This document shows positions 32,082 through 43,900 of a DNA stretch of 64,000 bases, in pieces (the stretch's first letter is position 1; every line of letters starts with the position of its first letter). Source of the stretch: Stagonosporopsis chrysanthemi (lineage: Eukaryota; Ascomycota; Dothideomycetes; Pleosporales; Didymellaceae); contig JAFISE010000016.1 of NCBI GenBank assembly GCA_022560025.1, positions 1 to 64,000 of the forward strand, read 5' to 3'. A program made the translations under genes and the position numbers. The notes under the pieces were generated by a model. That model saw only the letters and a program-made list of their open reading frames with translations, did no database searches and had not been told where the DNA came from.

Positions 32082-32663
32082 TTACCCTTGTGCGCTGCTC
32101 CTAAAGTCGCTCTGGGAACCAGGATCACTGAACTTGGCGCCTTCAGGACCTTTGATCTCGATGCCCACAAGTGGCGCTGGGGCAAAATCCGCAGGGTCTT
32201 TGAACCAGATTTTGTCTAAATCGGGCTCGAGAAGCCCAATCATCGGTTCCAGGCGGTAGCGGTGTCCCTTGTGAGTCCTAAGACCAATGTAAGGGTACGG
32301 AGCAGCGTCGAAGAGTGCAACGAGATGACCGAGCGCCTGTTCGTCTCGAAGGTCGGTTGTGGCTACGGCTGCATAGTAATCTGTCACGGGATTCGCCGGT
32401 ACGTTCATGTAAGCCTCCAGAGTTACCTTGTCTTGATCACGACTCCACTGAAAATATTTGCGGAGATCGCCAAGGCCCGGAAGTGTCTTGTGTATAAGCT
32501 CTTCTATTTCATCAAAGTCGTAATCATATGTGACCAGCTCGCCTCTGCCGTTGTCGGCGCGTGAGAGACGATCCTGAATTTCGAGGCAGTCGCGGAACAG
32601 TTTCTCGTATTTGGCGACTGTTTGAGGGTCATAAGGCCGGTCGGGAGCGGAGCTGGATTCCAT
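32082..32663 (-). CDS. Hypothetical protein, 193 residues
   Basis: A single minus-strand exon with a proper ATG (32663) and balanced amino-acid composition. Features visible are an acidic N-terminal helix with YDYDFDEIEELIHKTLPGL, a central Ala/Val-rich stretch VTDYYAAVATTDLRDEQA and AALFDAAPYPYIGLRTHKG-like turn, then a polar C-terminus. There is no signal peptide, membrane span or cysteine framework. I do not recognise the family. Coding is supported by length, start context and an unbiased composition only. It is divergent from the dehydrogenase gene across 850 bases. Confidence 0.55.
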   Translation of the reverse strand: MESSSAPDRPYDPQTVAKYEKLFRDCLEIQDRLSRADNGRGELVTYDYDFDEIEELIHKTLPGLGDLRKYFQWSRDQDKVTLEAYMNVPANPVTDYYAAVATTDLRDEQALGHLVALFDAAPYPYIGLRTHKGHRYRLEPMIGLLEPDLDKIWFKDPADFAPAPLVGIEIKGPEGAKFSDPGSQSDFRSSAQG

Positions 32664-33513
32664 GATGGGTTGGGCTGTGGTCGGTATCTTGCGAAGCGGT
32701 GGTGGCGAAACCGGTGCGAAAAGATACTGTGGGTCTTCTGCGCGGGAGAATATGTACTAGCTCGCTTAGCAGTCATTCATGGTTGGTCATGTGATCAATC
32801 TTGGTTCACGCCTTCACTGTACCCTATATCAACATACCGCGGCATTCCATCCCTGCTCGCCCGCTCAGCTCCCGGCTTTTGAGCCAATAGTTACCGCTGC
32901 TAAACAGATGTCTTTCTCCTCATCATCGCTTACCAAAGCTTGCTTAGTACGATGACCTATAGCCAGCCTTTGATTGCGACACTTTGCTCCTGCGCAGAGC
33001 CTCTTCATCATTGCGCAATCCTTCATGTACTGACAGAGGCTGGATGGCTTTGTAGACGATGTCTGCAGACACATTTAGCTGTTACGTACCTATTGAAACC
33101 TACATTGCGCGTTTGGTTAGCCGCCCCGCATTGTGCGGGTGAAAGTCAATATCACGTGACCTCTACTAAGCAATGTGTTTTTTGTTAGCTGATCAAAAGA
33201 ATCATTTGAACGATAGACGTGACCAACCAAGTTCAGAATTGCGAAGGAGTGCAATATCAGAAATCAGCCACCGCACATGCAAGCCAGCTACGTCGCACGT
33301 CTTCCCCAAATCGTCTTTCGAGTAAGCGCCTCGGCTCGCGTAGCTCCCCCAGCCAACGACCCCGCATGTTGGTGCATCCTTCGCAGCAGCTTGGACGTGG
33401 GACAATAAAGGGCATGTAAGCCCAGCTCAGTCCCTGGGGTTGTCGTGCGACGTCTCTCTTAACACTCGCTGGTAATTAACTTGCGCCCTGGCAATCAACG
33501 ACGCGCCGCCGCA
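32664..33513. other. Divergent intergenic region
   Basis: About 850 bases between the starts of the hypothetical protein and the short-chain dehydrogenase. It holds an E-box palindrome at 33152-33159. Short frames here are unsupported. Confidence 0.45.
33152..33159. promoter_or_regulatory. TCACGTGA palindrome (E-box)
   Basis: A perfect 8-base TCACGTGA, the classical site for bHLH factors of the Cbf1/Pho4/SREBP-like type. It lies in the divergent region, about 355 bases from the dehydrogenase start and 490 from the hypothetical gene start. Placement makes a regulatory role plausible but unproven. Confidence 0.35.
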
Positions 33514-34741
33514 ATGCCCATACGCAGCAACTATACACTCGCGCGCGAAGGTACGCGACTCTGACACGCCTTGATGTGTGATTGATGAATGTGTAACTGA
33601 CCAATCCCCAGGCGTGACAGGCGACACATTGGGTCGCCTTCTCAAGCTCACAGCGTTGAATCCGCTCATCACGCTCCCCCTGTTTCTGGCAGGAAAATAC
33701 ACCTTTGATGGTGGCCGATTTGCCGCCAGTCACGCGACAGCGTGGAAGCACCTCAAGACGCTGCTGGTGCTCGGGCTGGCAGACAAAGTCAGCGCGTGGC
33801 TGGACAACGCAGTGGCGAACAACTGGAGCAACGACACGTATGTATGGAGCCAGGAAGTTGTTGTTGTGACAGGAGGGAGTGACGGGATTGGGAAGATTAT
33901 TGTGCAGCTGTTGGCGGAGAGGGGGGTGAAGGTTGCGGTTTTGGATGTCCAGGAGCTGACCTATACACGTATGGTTCCCTCCTCGAGTCCAAATCACGGG
34001 GCATCACATCACTAACATGTGCGTATAGCACCTTCCACCGTCCGCTACTTCCACTGCGACCTGTCATCCCCCTCTTCAATCCAAGACGCCGCCTCGCAAA
34101 TCCGCAGCTCCCTCGGCAATCCGACAATCCTCATCAACAACGCCGGCGTTGCGCGCGGCAAAACCATTCTCGACACCACCGAGCGCGACCTGAACCTGAC
34201 CTTCAAGGTGAACACATTTGCGCACTACTACCTCGCCCAGCAATTCTTGCCCCACATGGTCGAGCGCAACCACGGCATGATCGTCACCGTCGCCTCACTG
34301 GCTGGGTATGTCACCGCGCCGTCCATGGTTGACTACGCCGCGTCCAAGTCCGCGGCTATTGCGTTCCATGAGGGTCTCGCTGCGGAACTGGTCACGCACT
34401 ACAAAGCCCCCAAGGTGAGGACGGTGCTGATGTGCCAGGGCTACACGCGGACGAAGCTGTTCGAGGGGTTCGATTCGAAAGCCCTGTTCCCTGAGACGGT
34501 GGCGGAGGAGGTGGTCAAGGCGGTTTTGGGTGGGAAGAGCAAGCATGTTATATTGCCAGAGCTGGCGTGGGGAATTGTACCGAAGATTAAGGGGTTCCCA
34601 GTCTGGATGCAGTATGGCATGCGCAAGAGGATGGACAATATGATGAAAGGGTGGAAGGGTAGGCAGGTTGTGCAGCCTAGCGAAAGTGTGACTGAACAGA
34701 AGAAGATCGAGGAGAGTACGGTTTTGGTGGACGGGGAGTGA
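33514..34741 (+). CDS. Membrane-associated short-chain dehydrogenase/reductase
   Basis: Exons 33514-33550, 33612-33968 and 34029-34741 give 368 residues; introns are 61 and 60 nt. It is a classical SDR with an N-terminal hydrophobic stretch (LNPLITLPLFLAGKY) that may anchor it in the ER or lipid-droplet membrane. The NAD(P)-binding TGGSDGIG motif is near residue 98, NNAG near 168, a serine in VASLAGYV and the catalytic YAASK near 234. After the fold comes a basic C-terminal tail (GMRKRMDNMMKGWKGRQ). The layout resembles the retinol-dehydrogenase/17-beta-HSD11-like (16C) group, acting on lipid alcohols or ketones. Asp after the second strand (VLDVQEL) suggests NAD preference. It converges with the giant gene; only 198 bases separate the two stops. 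Confidence 0.87.
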
Positions 34742-34939
34742 ATAGCGATGCGTAAAGAGCAGAGTTGGTGAAATGATGAGGTGTGCATTGGTATCTCTGA
34801 AACTAACTATACAATCGCTGTGTATGGACGGAAGCAATTAACTCCAAAACATAAGAAAGCCAACTCCGCAGACATGCCGCCAATGTCAAATCCTAACTCC
34901 ATCGAACCCACGAACGCCCTGTGATCCTGAACCCAACGC

Positions 34940-37900
34940 CTAAATAACATTGGTATCATCCAAATCCATAACACTGCTCTCAGGCGCCAGACTAACTGCG
35001 CTGCGCCCCTTACTGCTCGCCCTAGAATGCAAGCTCATCGCGCCGCTCATGACTCTCACCACCTTCTTGTTTCCCGATTTAGCGATGAGCACCTGTGCCG
35101 GACAGACGACAATCTCGTCCTCGCCCTCACCAAAATCATCGCCCTTCTTGACCACGAGCGGGAATAGCACAACCTTGACAATTGCTCCCCTGGCCTCGAG
35201 TTCGTCGTTTGATGTCGTCTCACCGGAGCGTTCGTTCATGAGAGACGCGTTAAATGTCACCTTTGCCACCAGGTCGCCGTGGACGTCGTACTCGGGCTGC
35301 AGCGGGGGTAGCATGATGTACTCTGCGCGTTGGGTGCGCATCTCGATAGACAACTCAACGGCAAGGCGCATGACGTTGCGCAGGGACGCTTGAATTTGCT
35401 GCTGGAGATGCGTCGGTGGGGATAGTAGCGTGGAGAGGGTGCTATAAATTTCATGAACGACAGCTTCGGTGTCTTGAGCGCGCTGTTGCATGAATGGCTC
35501 ACGCTTGGAGAGGAGCGTGAGCGTGATTGCGCGCCATTGCGCGACAGCGCGTGGTGGGCCTGTGACAGTTAGACACTGGATAGTATCAGGGAGTGAAACG
35601 TCAAACTTACCAACTTCTAACAACGTCTTCTCTAGCGACTTCAGCTTTTGTCGCTGCTCTCTGTCCATACCGAATAGGTATCTTGTGAAAACGTACTCCC
35701 AGATCATCGACATGACAATTGACATGAAGACATCACGGCGCCTGACACGGTCTGCAAGAAGTGCGTCGACATCCGAGCCATCCAAAATGGCATTGTCGAG
35801 GCGTTTGTCGATCTTCTCACGCGTAGCGGCATCCAATCTTGTATCGGCCTGGATGTCAGACGATAACCGACAGGCACGAGTGTCCGAAAACTTGGAGAAT
35901 CGCAGCACCCATTGCTGCACATGCTGACAGAGTTGTTGACAGGCGCTGTCAAAGTAGTCCTCATCGCGGATGGTGAGGAAGCTCTCACTGGGTTTCTTTG
36001 ACGCCAGAATCTGCTTCTGCAGGGTTTTGATCTGGTCTCTTGCGCTGGAAAGCTCTCTCTCCAAGCGGCTAATCTCTGCGTTGCGTTCATCGAGCGCAAC
36101 ACCTATCTCTTCTCGAAGGGCACCCTCCATACCTCTTGTCAGCTGATCATGCTGTGATCGCAGACTGTCCAACTCCCTCTGAGACGTCTGCCACTGCTGA
36201 TGGACTAGTTGGCCTTCAGACTGGAGTTGGGCGTACCGCTCGTTGGCATCATTGGTAAGATGGCGATTTGCCTCGGTCAAGTTGTTATTGAGCTCCGTCA
36301 GCCGGGCAATTTCTTCCTGCAGTCGTTGCAGTGTATCCTTGAGCTGCGCAATGTCGATGTCACGCTGATGGATTTGGCGATCACGTGCCTCGACTGCTTC
36401 TTGGACTAGCTGTTCGTCAATCTGGCGCTGATGCTGTTGCGCCTGCAAAGTCTCTTCGGCCCGTAGTCTTGCAGCTTCAAGAGACTGGTTGTGCTCTGCA
36501 AGCTGGTCGAGTTGAGTCTGCAGGTCCATGATCTGCATGCTCTGGCGTTTGCGCAGGCTGGGCGGCCGTGTCGGGGACATCGGCGACCGTGGAGCCTCAC
36601 CCATGGCCTCCTGAATGCTGTCAGTCCGTGTTACGCTAACACCACGATCATCAACAGCACTTACAAAAGTTTCCGCCATGCTGGCACGACGTCCTTTGCC
36701 TTCGCCTCTCAACTTCGCTGCGGCAGCAAAGGCTGCGGTCGCTCCAGCTGCGAGTGCGATGCCTGAGAGGTTGGGTTCTGTCGCGCTGCTAGCGTCCGGC
36801 GCATTGACCTCGCCAAGCTTCGCTGCCGCCCTCAAGTCTCCTGATTGGGTTTTCTCGATGCGTCGTAGAGAATGGTTTGAAGCATTGCTTGTCATGCTCA
36901 TGGAACTCACGGGACGCTCAGCGTCAGGCGATCTGATTTTACTGATGTTGCTGAGGGACTGTTGGCTGCGAAGCCCCGGCGAGTCCCGAATCTCGGCTGG
37001 CTGCTGCTTGATTGGATCGGGCGTCGAATGAGGTAGTCGGCGTGCTGGGCTTAGTGCTACACTGCGATTGATAGGGTCGTGAGCCTGGTGCCATGGCGAG
37101 TCTCGTGAAGGAGTCTGTCGACCCGAGATCTCCTGCGCTGAATATGTGCTCCTACGGTCTGCAGGTGTTGGCGTAGTCGGTCTTATGCGTTCAGAGAAGG
37201 ACCTATTGCGCTCCGTACGGCGCAACGACTTTGTACCTCGCTCTCCAGACCCGACGTCGGTGGCAGGACTGCCCTTCTTCGATAGTTGAGAATCATCGGG
37301 GCTATTCTCTGTGATCGTACCTAGCGAAGTGGTGCCCGGTGTGCGTGGATGCTTCGGCGGTGGAGACGTTGCATCGTTCTTTTCGCTCGGGTCGCCGAAA
37401 ATTGACTTGTGCGGCTCCGCTAGTTGCAAAGGCCTAGTCGGTGACGCCGGTTCGTGACGAGAACGACCAATTGACGCTTTGTTGTGTGACTCTATCGTTC
37501 TTGGGCTCTCGAGGCTCGGCGTCTTGGGAGCCACCGCAGGTGATGTAGCGTATGCACGCGTCGAAGGTGAGGAGTCGAACAAGTACGATGTTCGCTCTTT
37601 CGTGACGAACTCAGATGTAGGTGACGGTTCTGCGTCCATCGAGGTTGCGTATACGGGAAGAGCTGGGCTAGCCTCCATCTCTCTTACATCACTGACGTTC
37701 GGCACTGACCTCTTTCGGGGCGTGCGGGGTCCTTGTGGGCGTTGACGCTCTTCGCGAACCATCAGCTGGTCTTGTCCTGTAGGCTCCGTGGGCGAGCTTG
37801 CTGATTTCTTATCAAGTGTCGTAAACGACCACGCCGGCTCGAGGTTGTACCCAGTCTGCGTTTCGTCCATGTGCAATCGCTTCTCCTCGGGCTGTTCCTC

Positions 37901-40900
37901 ATGGAGCGACACTGGATGCGATCGTCTCTTATGTGGCTCTTGTGGGCTGACTTCAAAGTTGGCTTTAGCGGCTCCCTCGTTCTTCCAGCCCTTCGCTGCC
38001 TTCTTCTTCTCCTTCAAGCTGCGGACGACTGAATCTCCAGTCTCAGGAGTCGCAACTCGAGGAAAGGGATATTCGCCGGAGCTATTGGTCATAGTCGATC
38101 TCAACTCCTGTGCCAAGGCCGGCGACATCGTCGTCCGTTCTTTACTCCTTCCACGCTCTTCTTGCTCGGGTCCATCATTAACACCTTTCTCTTCTCGGGT
38201 TCGACTCTTCATCGGCGACTGCTCAAGGACATTCAAAGTTCTGACTGCTTCGTCGATAGGCGCATTCAAGCCGAGCTCGCGGGTAGTGGAGCCAGCAGAA
38301 GTCTCAACGGTGCGAGATCCCATGGAGGGGTTCTCAGACACCGGAGTCTCGGTAGCTGTCTGCTCAACACTGCCCCACGCACTCGAAGCTGTTGTTGCGT
38401 TCTCCTTCGTGCGCTTCTTCTTCCCCTTTGGCTTCGTGATCGCAGACCGTGCATACAACTCCTCAGGATCCGCCTCTTCAAGCACACCAGGTGGTGAGTT
38501 GCGTCTTACGAATGCCGGATCGTTGAGCACGTCCATCGGATCGAAGGAAGGGGTCTCGGTAGCAGCCAGTGGTACCTCGATGCCCCTGGGCAGAGCCCGA
38601 TCAAGCGGCTCTGTGATAACTTTGCGAGGCGAAGTAGGCGCGAAACTCAACTTTGTCGGGGAAGTTGACGCGGACGAACGACCCATTGATCCAAACTTCG
38701 AGACACTGGCTCGTCGCCGCGCGGTAGCGACTTCATCATCCGGCTCAATGTCACGATCTTCCTGACGTGAAGTTGACCGAGATTGGTAGAATGAAGAGTT
38801 GTTGATGACGTAACTTGGGTCGAAGCCGGACTCATTCAGTCCTGCGGCAACAGCAGCTGCGAAGTCAACATCGTGACGTGGCGATGCCGAGCGCAGTCGC
38901 TCAAGGTTGTCGTAAGGAGATACTGATCGCAATTGATCATGGGAAGTCGTTCGGGAGATCGACTTTGGGGGTACAATCTGAAGTGGGGTTGCAGATCTTG
39001 ACTGGCTTTCGAATCGTTCTGCAAGATTTTTAACGCTGCCGCTTCTCTTGTGAGTTGGGCCGCGCTCAGCCTCGTGATGTTGGTCCGGGGATTGCTTTTC
39101 GAACAAGGCAGCTAGTCTGTGCTTTTTAGACCCCTTCTTGTTCAGGGTCGGCAGAACATCTTCGGAGATTGAGTCGAAGGTCTTGACTGGCGATGACATC
39201 GGGTCTTCTTCTGGCTCGCCCTGCTGGGCAATTTCCTGGTTGGTATTTCCCGAGAACACAACGTCTGTGTGGCCTGGTTCTTGAGCCAACGTGCCCGACG
39301 CCTGCTCCATTGAAGTCTCTGCTGGCGCAAGTAACTGCCCAACTCCTGATTCCGCTTCTGTAGCCACCTTTGATTTCCTGCTCTTTTTCTTCTCCTTCTT
39401 GCTTTCTTTGCGTGTCAGGGGCGGAGATGCAAGCACAGCTGCGGCCGCAGAAGCCGCAGCGGGGAACTCCCGATCACTGCGGCTGGTGGTGGCAAGCGCA
39501 GAACCAATGTCTTCGACCTCTTCAGACTGAGACGATTTGACGAATGAATCGGCTGCCGGCGGCTCACGGACGTGCGCACGCTCCAAGTCTCGCTCAACTG
39601 GTGCGTAGTGATCTTGTGCAGGAGGATCGTCGTGAGCCACAGGCTGAAATTCAGGGGTTATCGGTAACGAGTCGTCTGGTGCAGCTGCAGCAAGTCTGGC
39701 TTGTTTCTTCTTGTCTTTCTTGCTCAACTTCCTGGTCAACTCGGGTGATTGCTCCACTGCAGATCCTCGAGCGAGTGCAGCATCGTCGCTTTGCACGCTA
39801 ACAGTCCCTGGCATAAGCTCTGCCGAAGGAACAAGGACAGAACTCTGAACCACTTCATCCTTTGACTCAACCTCGGGTACATGCTCGTCAACAAGAGTGG
39901 CGGCAGACTCAGCATTTAGCTGATGATTGGTGTTGCCAACTGGCGTGTTGACCATTACGACATCCTCGACCGTAACGTTAGCACGTTGATCTTCCTCATC
40001 TGCTCGTTGTGCATCCTTCTCTTCTCTCTTACTCAGCTTTTGAGACGGAGTCTCGATAGGCGTGATGAATCGCTCAACAGCGTTCTCAACCTGATCCTTT
40101 ATCTCAACCGCAGTTGCTGCAGGAGACGTGGGCTCTGGGAGATCGCTGGGTCGCGAGCCATCTAGACTGTCGTCCTTGTTGCTGAATGAGCTCGCGATGT
40201 CGAGTATTGACTCAGGTTGAGGGACAGACGACTCGGCTCCCTTGACATCCACTGCTAGGTCGAGTGATTCAGAACGCTGCTTGAAGCCTGGCGCGTCGTC
40301 TCGCATGGCTGACAATGATGGCGAGAGTTCTCTCGCCTGCACAGAAGGTTGCAAATCATCTTGACTAGGAGATACAGACCGGTGAAGGCCAAGAGCTTGC
40401 GTGGTCGCAACGACAGGTGATGTAGGCCGTTCGATCGGCTGCTCTGGTAAGAAGGTAGGCTGCGCTTCGTTGATTGCAGCTGAAGTCTCAACGATTATAG
40501 CTTCCGTCTTTTCAATGGGTTTCATATCTCTCCCGCCCTTCTTCTTCCTTTTCTTGTCCTTCTTTGAAGTCGACCGTGAAGGAGGCTTCTGAAAGCTTTC
40601 GGTCGCTACTGATTCTTGGTCGACGTCCGTACTTCGTTCGAAGTCCTGTGTCAGCGAAGGCGAAGTAGGTTGGAAGCCTTCACCCTGTGCGGCTACAGGA
40701 TCATTGGCTGGCTCTGTCGCGTACAGAGAAGTGAGATCCCGAGCAATTGGTTCACTGCTTGTGTCTGCAGAAGGAAGCTCAAGCTCATCATTCTGAGACC
40801 TGAGCTCCTCAATTGGAGTGCCGACCGTCGGCTCGGGTCGAGCGGACTCTTGCTTGGCAGTTCCTTCAACAGCATCCTCAGTGACCTCTAGGGTAGCTGC

Positions 40901-43900
40901 ACCAGCTACCTTCAAGCTGTCAGCAAGATCCTTGGATTTCTTCGAAGCTTTACGACTCAGTTGCGCTGGACCGTCATCCTGCATATCGGTGACCGCTTGC
41001 TCTTCCGCGGCTACCGAATCCTCTCCAAGCAGGGCAACTTGTTCAACAAACACCGGAACCTCCTTAGCTGGCCGTTCATCATCCTTCGACACCTCGGTTA
41101 GAGTTTCGACCGGTTGCTCCAATGAAGTGGGTTCGGGCAATGGAAGATAGCTTGCCTCGGGAGTTATGATTTGTTGTGACTCCACAGCTCGAAATTCTGT
41201 GATCTCTGCTACCGGGACAGGCGCCTCGGTCTCCATTGGTGTTGGTTCAGGCAGCCGAAACTCGTTTGTGCCAAAATCCGCACCTTGTTTCGAGTCCTCA
41301 GCAGAAGGCCCTTTGACCTCTCCCATCAGCACTGGCGTCTCAGTCTCCAAAAGAGTTGGTTCAGGTAGCGGCAAATCAAGTACTGCAGGCTCAACGGCTG
41401 GAGCATCAACGTGCGCTGACACGGTCGACACGGGTATCGAAGCTGACTCGACAGTCTCCGTTGGCTGGCTTATTGGCTCACTACTGGACGCAGGTAGAAG
41501 TGATTGTTTCCTGGCTTTCTTGTTCTTCTTGCCCTTCTTTAGCGTGGGCGCCCACTCATCTTCTACAATGGCCTCGCGGGGTTCAGAGTCGACAGTTGCA
41601 GAGACAGGCTCGTCTTGTACGTCCCGTCCGACAGTTTGCTCGACAGTTGGCTCAACAATGGGCTCGGTGATAGGCTCCACGACAGGCCCAACTTCAGGAA
41701 GAGGAACACAATCAGTGGTAAGCTCCTGCACACCCTTCACCACAGGCGTCTCAATTTCCGTAGGGGCTGTCAACACGCTCTCACTGTGTTCCACAGCTAG
41801 AACGCCAGAATCATCCACGGAGGTCGTAGGCTCAACCACCATTGCGTGATCTAGTGGAGTCGCAAGACCCTTCTTCCTAGCCTTCTTCTCCTTCTTGCTA
41901 AGCTTGCGGCTGAGCACGGGCTGTTCTGACTCGGCAGAATCCAGTACAGGTTCTGATGCCGCATGCATCTCAGCTGGGGCAAGCTCAGTGCTAGAATCCT
42001 GGGTGCCTACGGCATCCTGCTCGTAGAGCGCTGTGTCGTCCGACCGCGCGGCGCGCGTCTGCTCGGGATCTTCGACCGGTACTGCGGTCTCTATGGGAGT
42101 AGTAAATTCGTCTGGTGCAACCGTGTCTGAGAACGCGACGCGATCGGCTTCTGTGACTACGTTGTCCTCGATAGGCACAGCGACGTCGACCGTTGGGGCG
42201 AAGATTTCGACCTCCCTCGTATCAGCCTCTTCGGCAACGAGAGTCGCAGAGCCCGACTTCTTCTTTTTCTTCTTGCCCTTCTTGGATACAGACATCGATA
42301 CCTCGACATCTGCGACGACTGGCTCTGCAGTAGCAAGCGCAGTCTCTTCCGCAGACTCTTCTGGCGCTTCGACAACAGCAATTGGATCCTCCTGTTTGGT
42401 CTCGTATGACTCTTCCACAACAGTCGCAGTCTCAGCCCCTGTTCTGTTCTCGACCGGTGTAACTTCAGGCTCGATCATGGGCTCAGAAATAACCGTTTCC
42501 AAAGCACTTTCCTTGACCTCAATACCTCTACTGTCCGGTTCGACGTGCGAAGGTTCTTGTACGTCCTCAACGGGAGCTGCGGCCATATCTTCAACAGCAG
42601 GCGTAGCAGTGCCAGAGGCTCTCTTGTTCTTCTTTGCCTTCTTCTTTTCTGCCTTCGAAAGCGGAGCAGATGTTGTGTCCTCCATGAATTGCATGGAGAC
42701 GTCAGTCGGAGCATTCATTGTAGACAGAACATCAGTGTTGGGAGTTGGCAAGACAGCATCTTGTACCACGGTGCTCTCCATGGTGTCTTTTTTGTCGACT
42801 CCGGGCTGTTCGACCGGCTCGAAAAAGGGAACGGGTTCAGCTTGCACCAGGTCAGTGACAATTCCAGCAACCTTCGCCCCAGTAATCAGCGGAGCCTCGG
42901 CCTCAGTGCGCGCATGATCCATCGCACTATCGTTGTCGACCGTATTGTCATGCTGCGTCGCGAGAAGCTCATCGCTCTTGTCGGCCTCGACAGCCGGTAC
43001 GACAACGGTCTCTGGGACGACAAGTGTCTCTTCAGCAACAGCATCAAGCGCGTCACTCTCACCAGGCTGGACCGCACTCGTAAATACGACTTCCTCAGCC
43101 GGCGTTGTAGATCCAGAACTCTTCTGCCTCTTCTTACTCTTCTTCTTTTCCTTTTTCGAAAGCGCAGGGATGGTTTCTGCTCCGACTTCTGTAGGCTCGC
43201 TGACCTTTGCGCTTTCCTCGGTCGCTGGCTGTGGATCTATTGACGAGGCAACATCTCTTTCCTGGTCAGCCGAGGACTTCGCCTCCTCAAGCTCCTTGGG
43301 TTCGAGACTGGAATCAGTGACAAGCTGAACAATCTTCTGCTGTTGCTCAAGCCCGGAAGCGAGTCCAGTTTGTTCATGCTCAGGCTTTGTCACCGCCTCT
43401 GAAGCAATGACCGGGGCAGTTGTGCCCTGCTCGACGTCTGCGGCCTCAACGCGGCGATCGACCAAAGGCTCAACGCTCTCCTGCTGTGGCTCAAGCTGTG
43501 TAGCGAGTTCAGCAGGTTCGCGCTCTACCTCAATCGTCGTCTCTGTCGGCATCAATTCTTGTCGTGTGATCTCTTGCTGCTCAGCAACAATGTCTGTCTC
43601 GACAGCACGCGGCTCAAGGACAGGGACTGAATCCTCTAACGGAGTCGCAGAACCAGACTGTTTCTTTGCCTTCTTTGCCTTCTTTTTGTCTTTCTTCGAG
43701 AGAACAGGCACATCGAGAGCGGCATCAGGGAGAGTGGCTGGCCGAGTCGATGGTGTATCTTGCTTGATCGTAGCCTCTGGAGAGGCTGGTTCAGTCTGAA
43801 CACCCTCAGCGGAAGCACTGATTTTTGGAGTGTCCTCTCTGATCTCGACTAGAGGCTCAGCAGTCGTGACCTGTTGTTCGACGTCTTTCTCTTCGGCCTG

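Noticed and set aside
36618..36664. 47-nt intron using the first AG in the giant gene
   Set aside because: It shifts the frame into a stop within about seven codons and removes the coiled coil and the conserved end; the acceptor seven bases further on keeps the frame.
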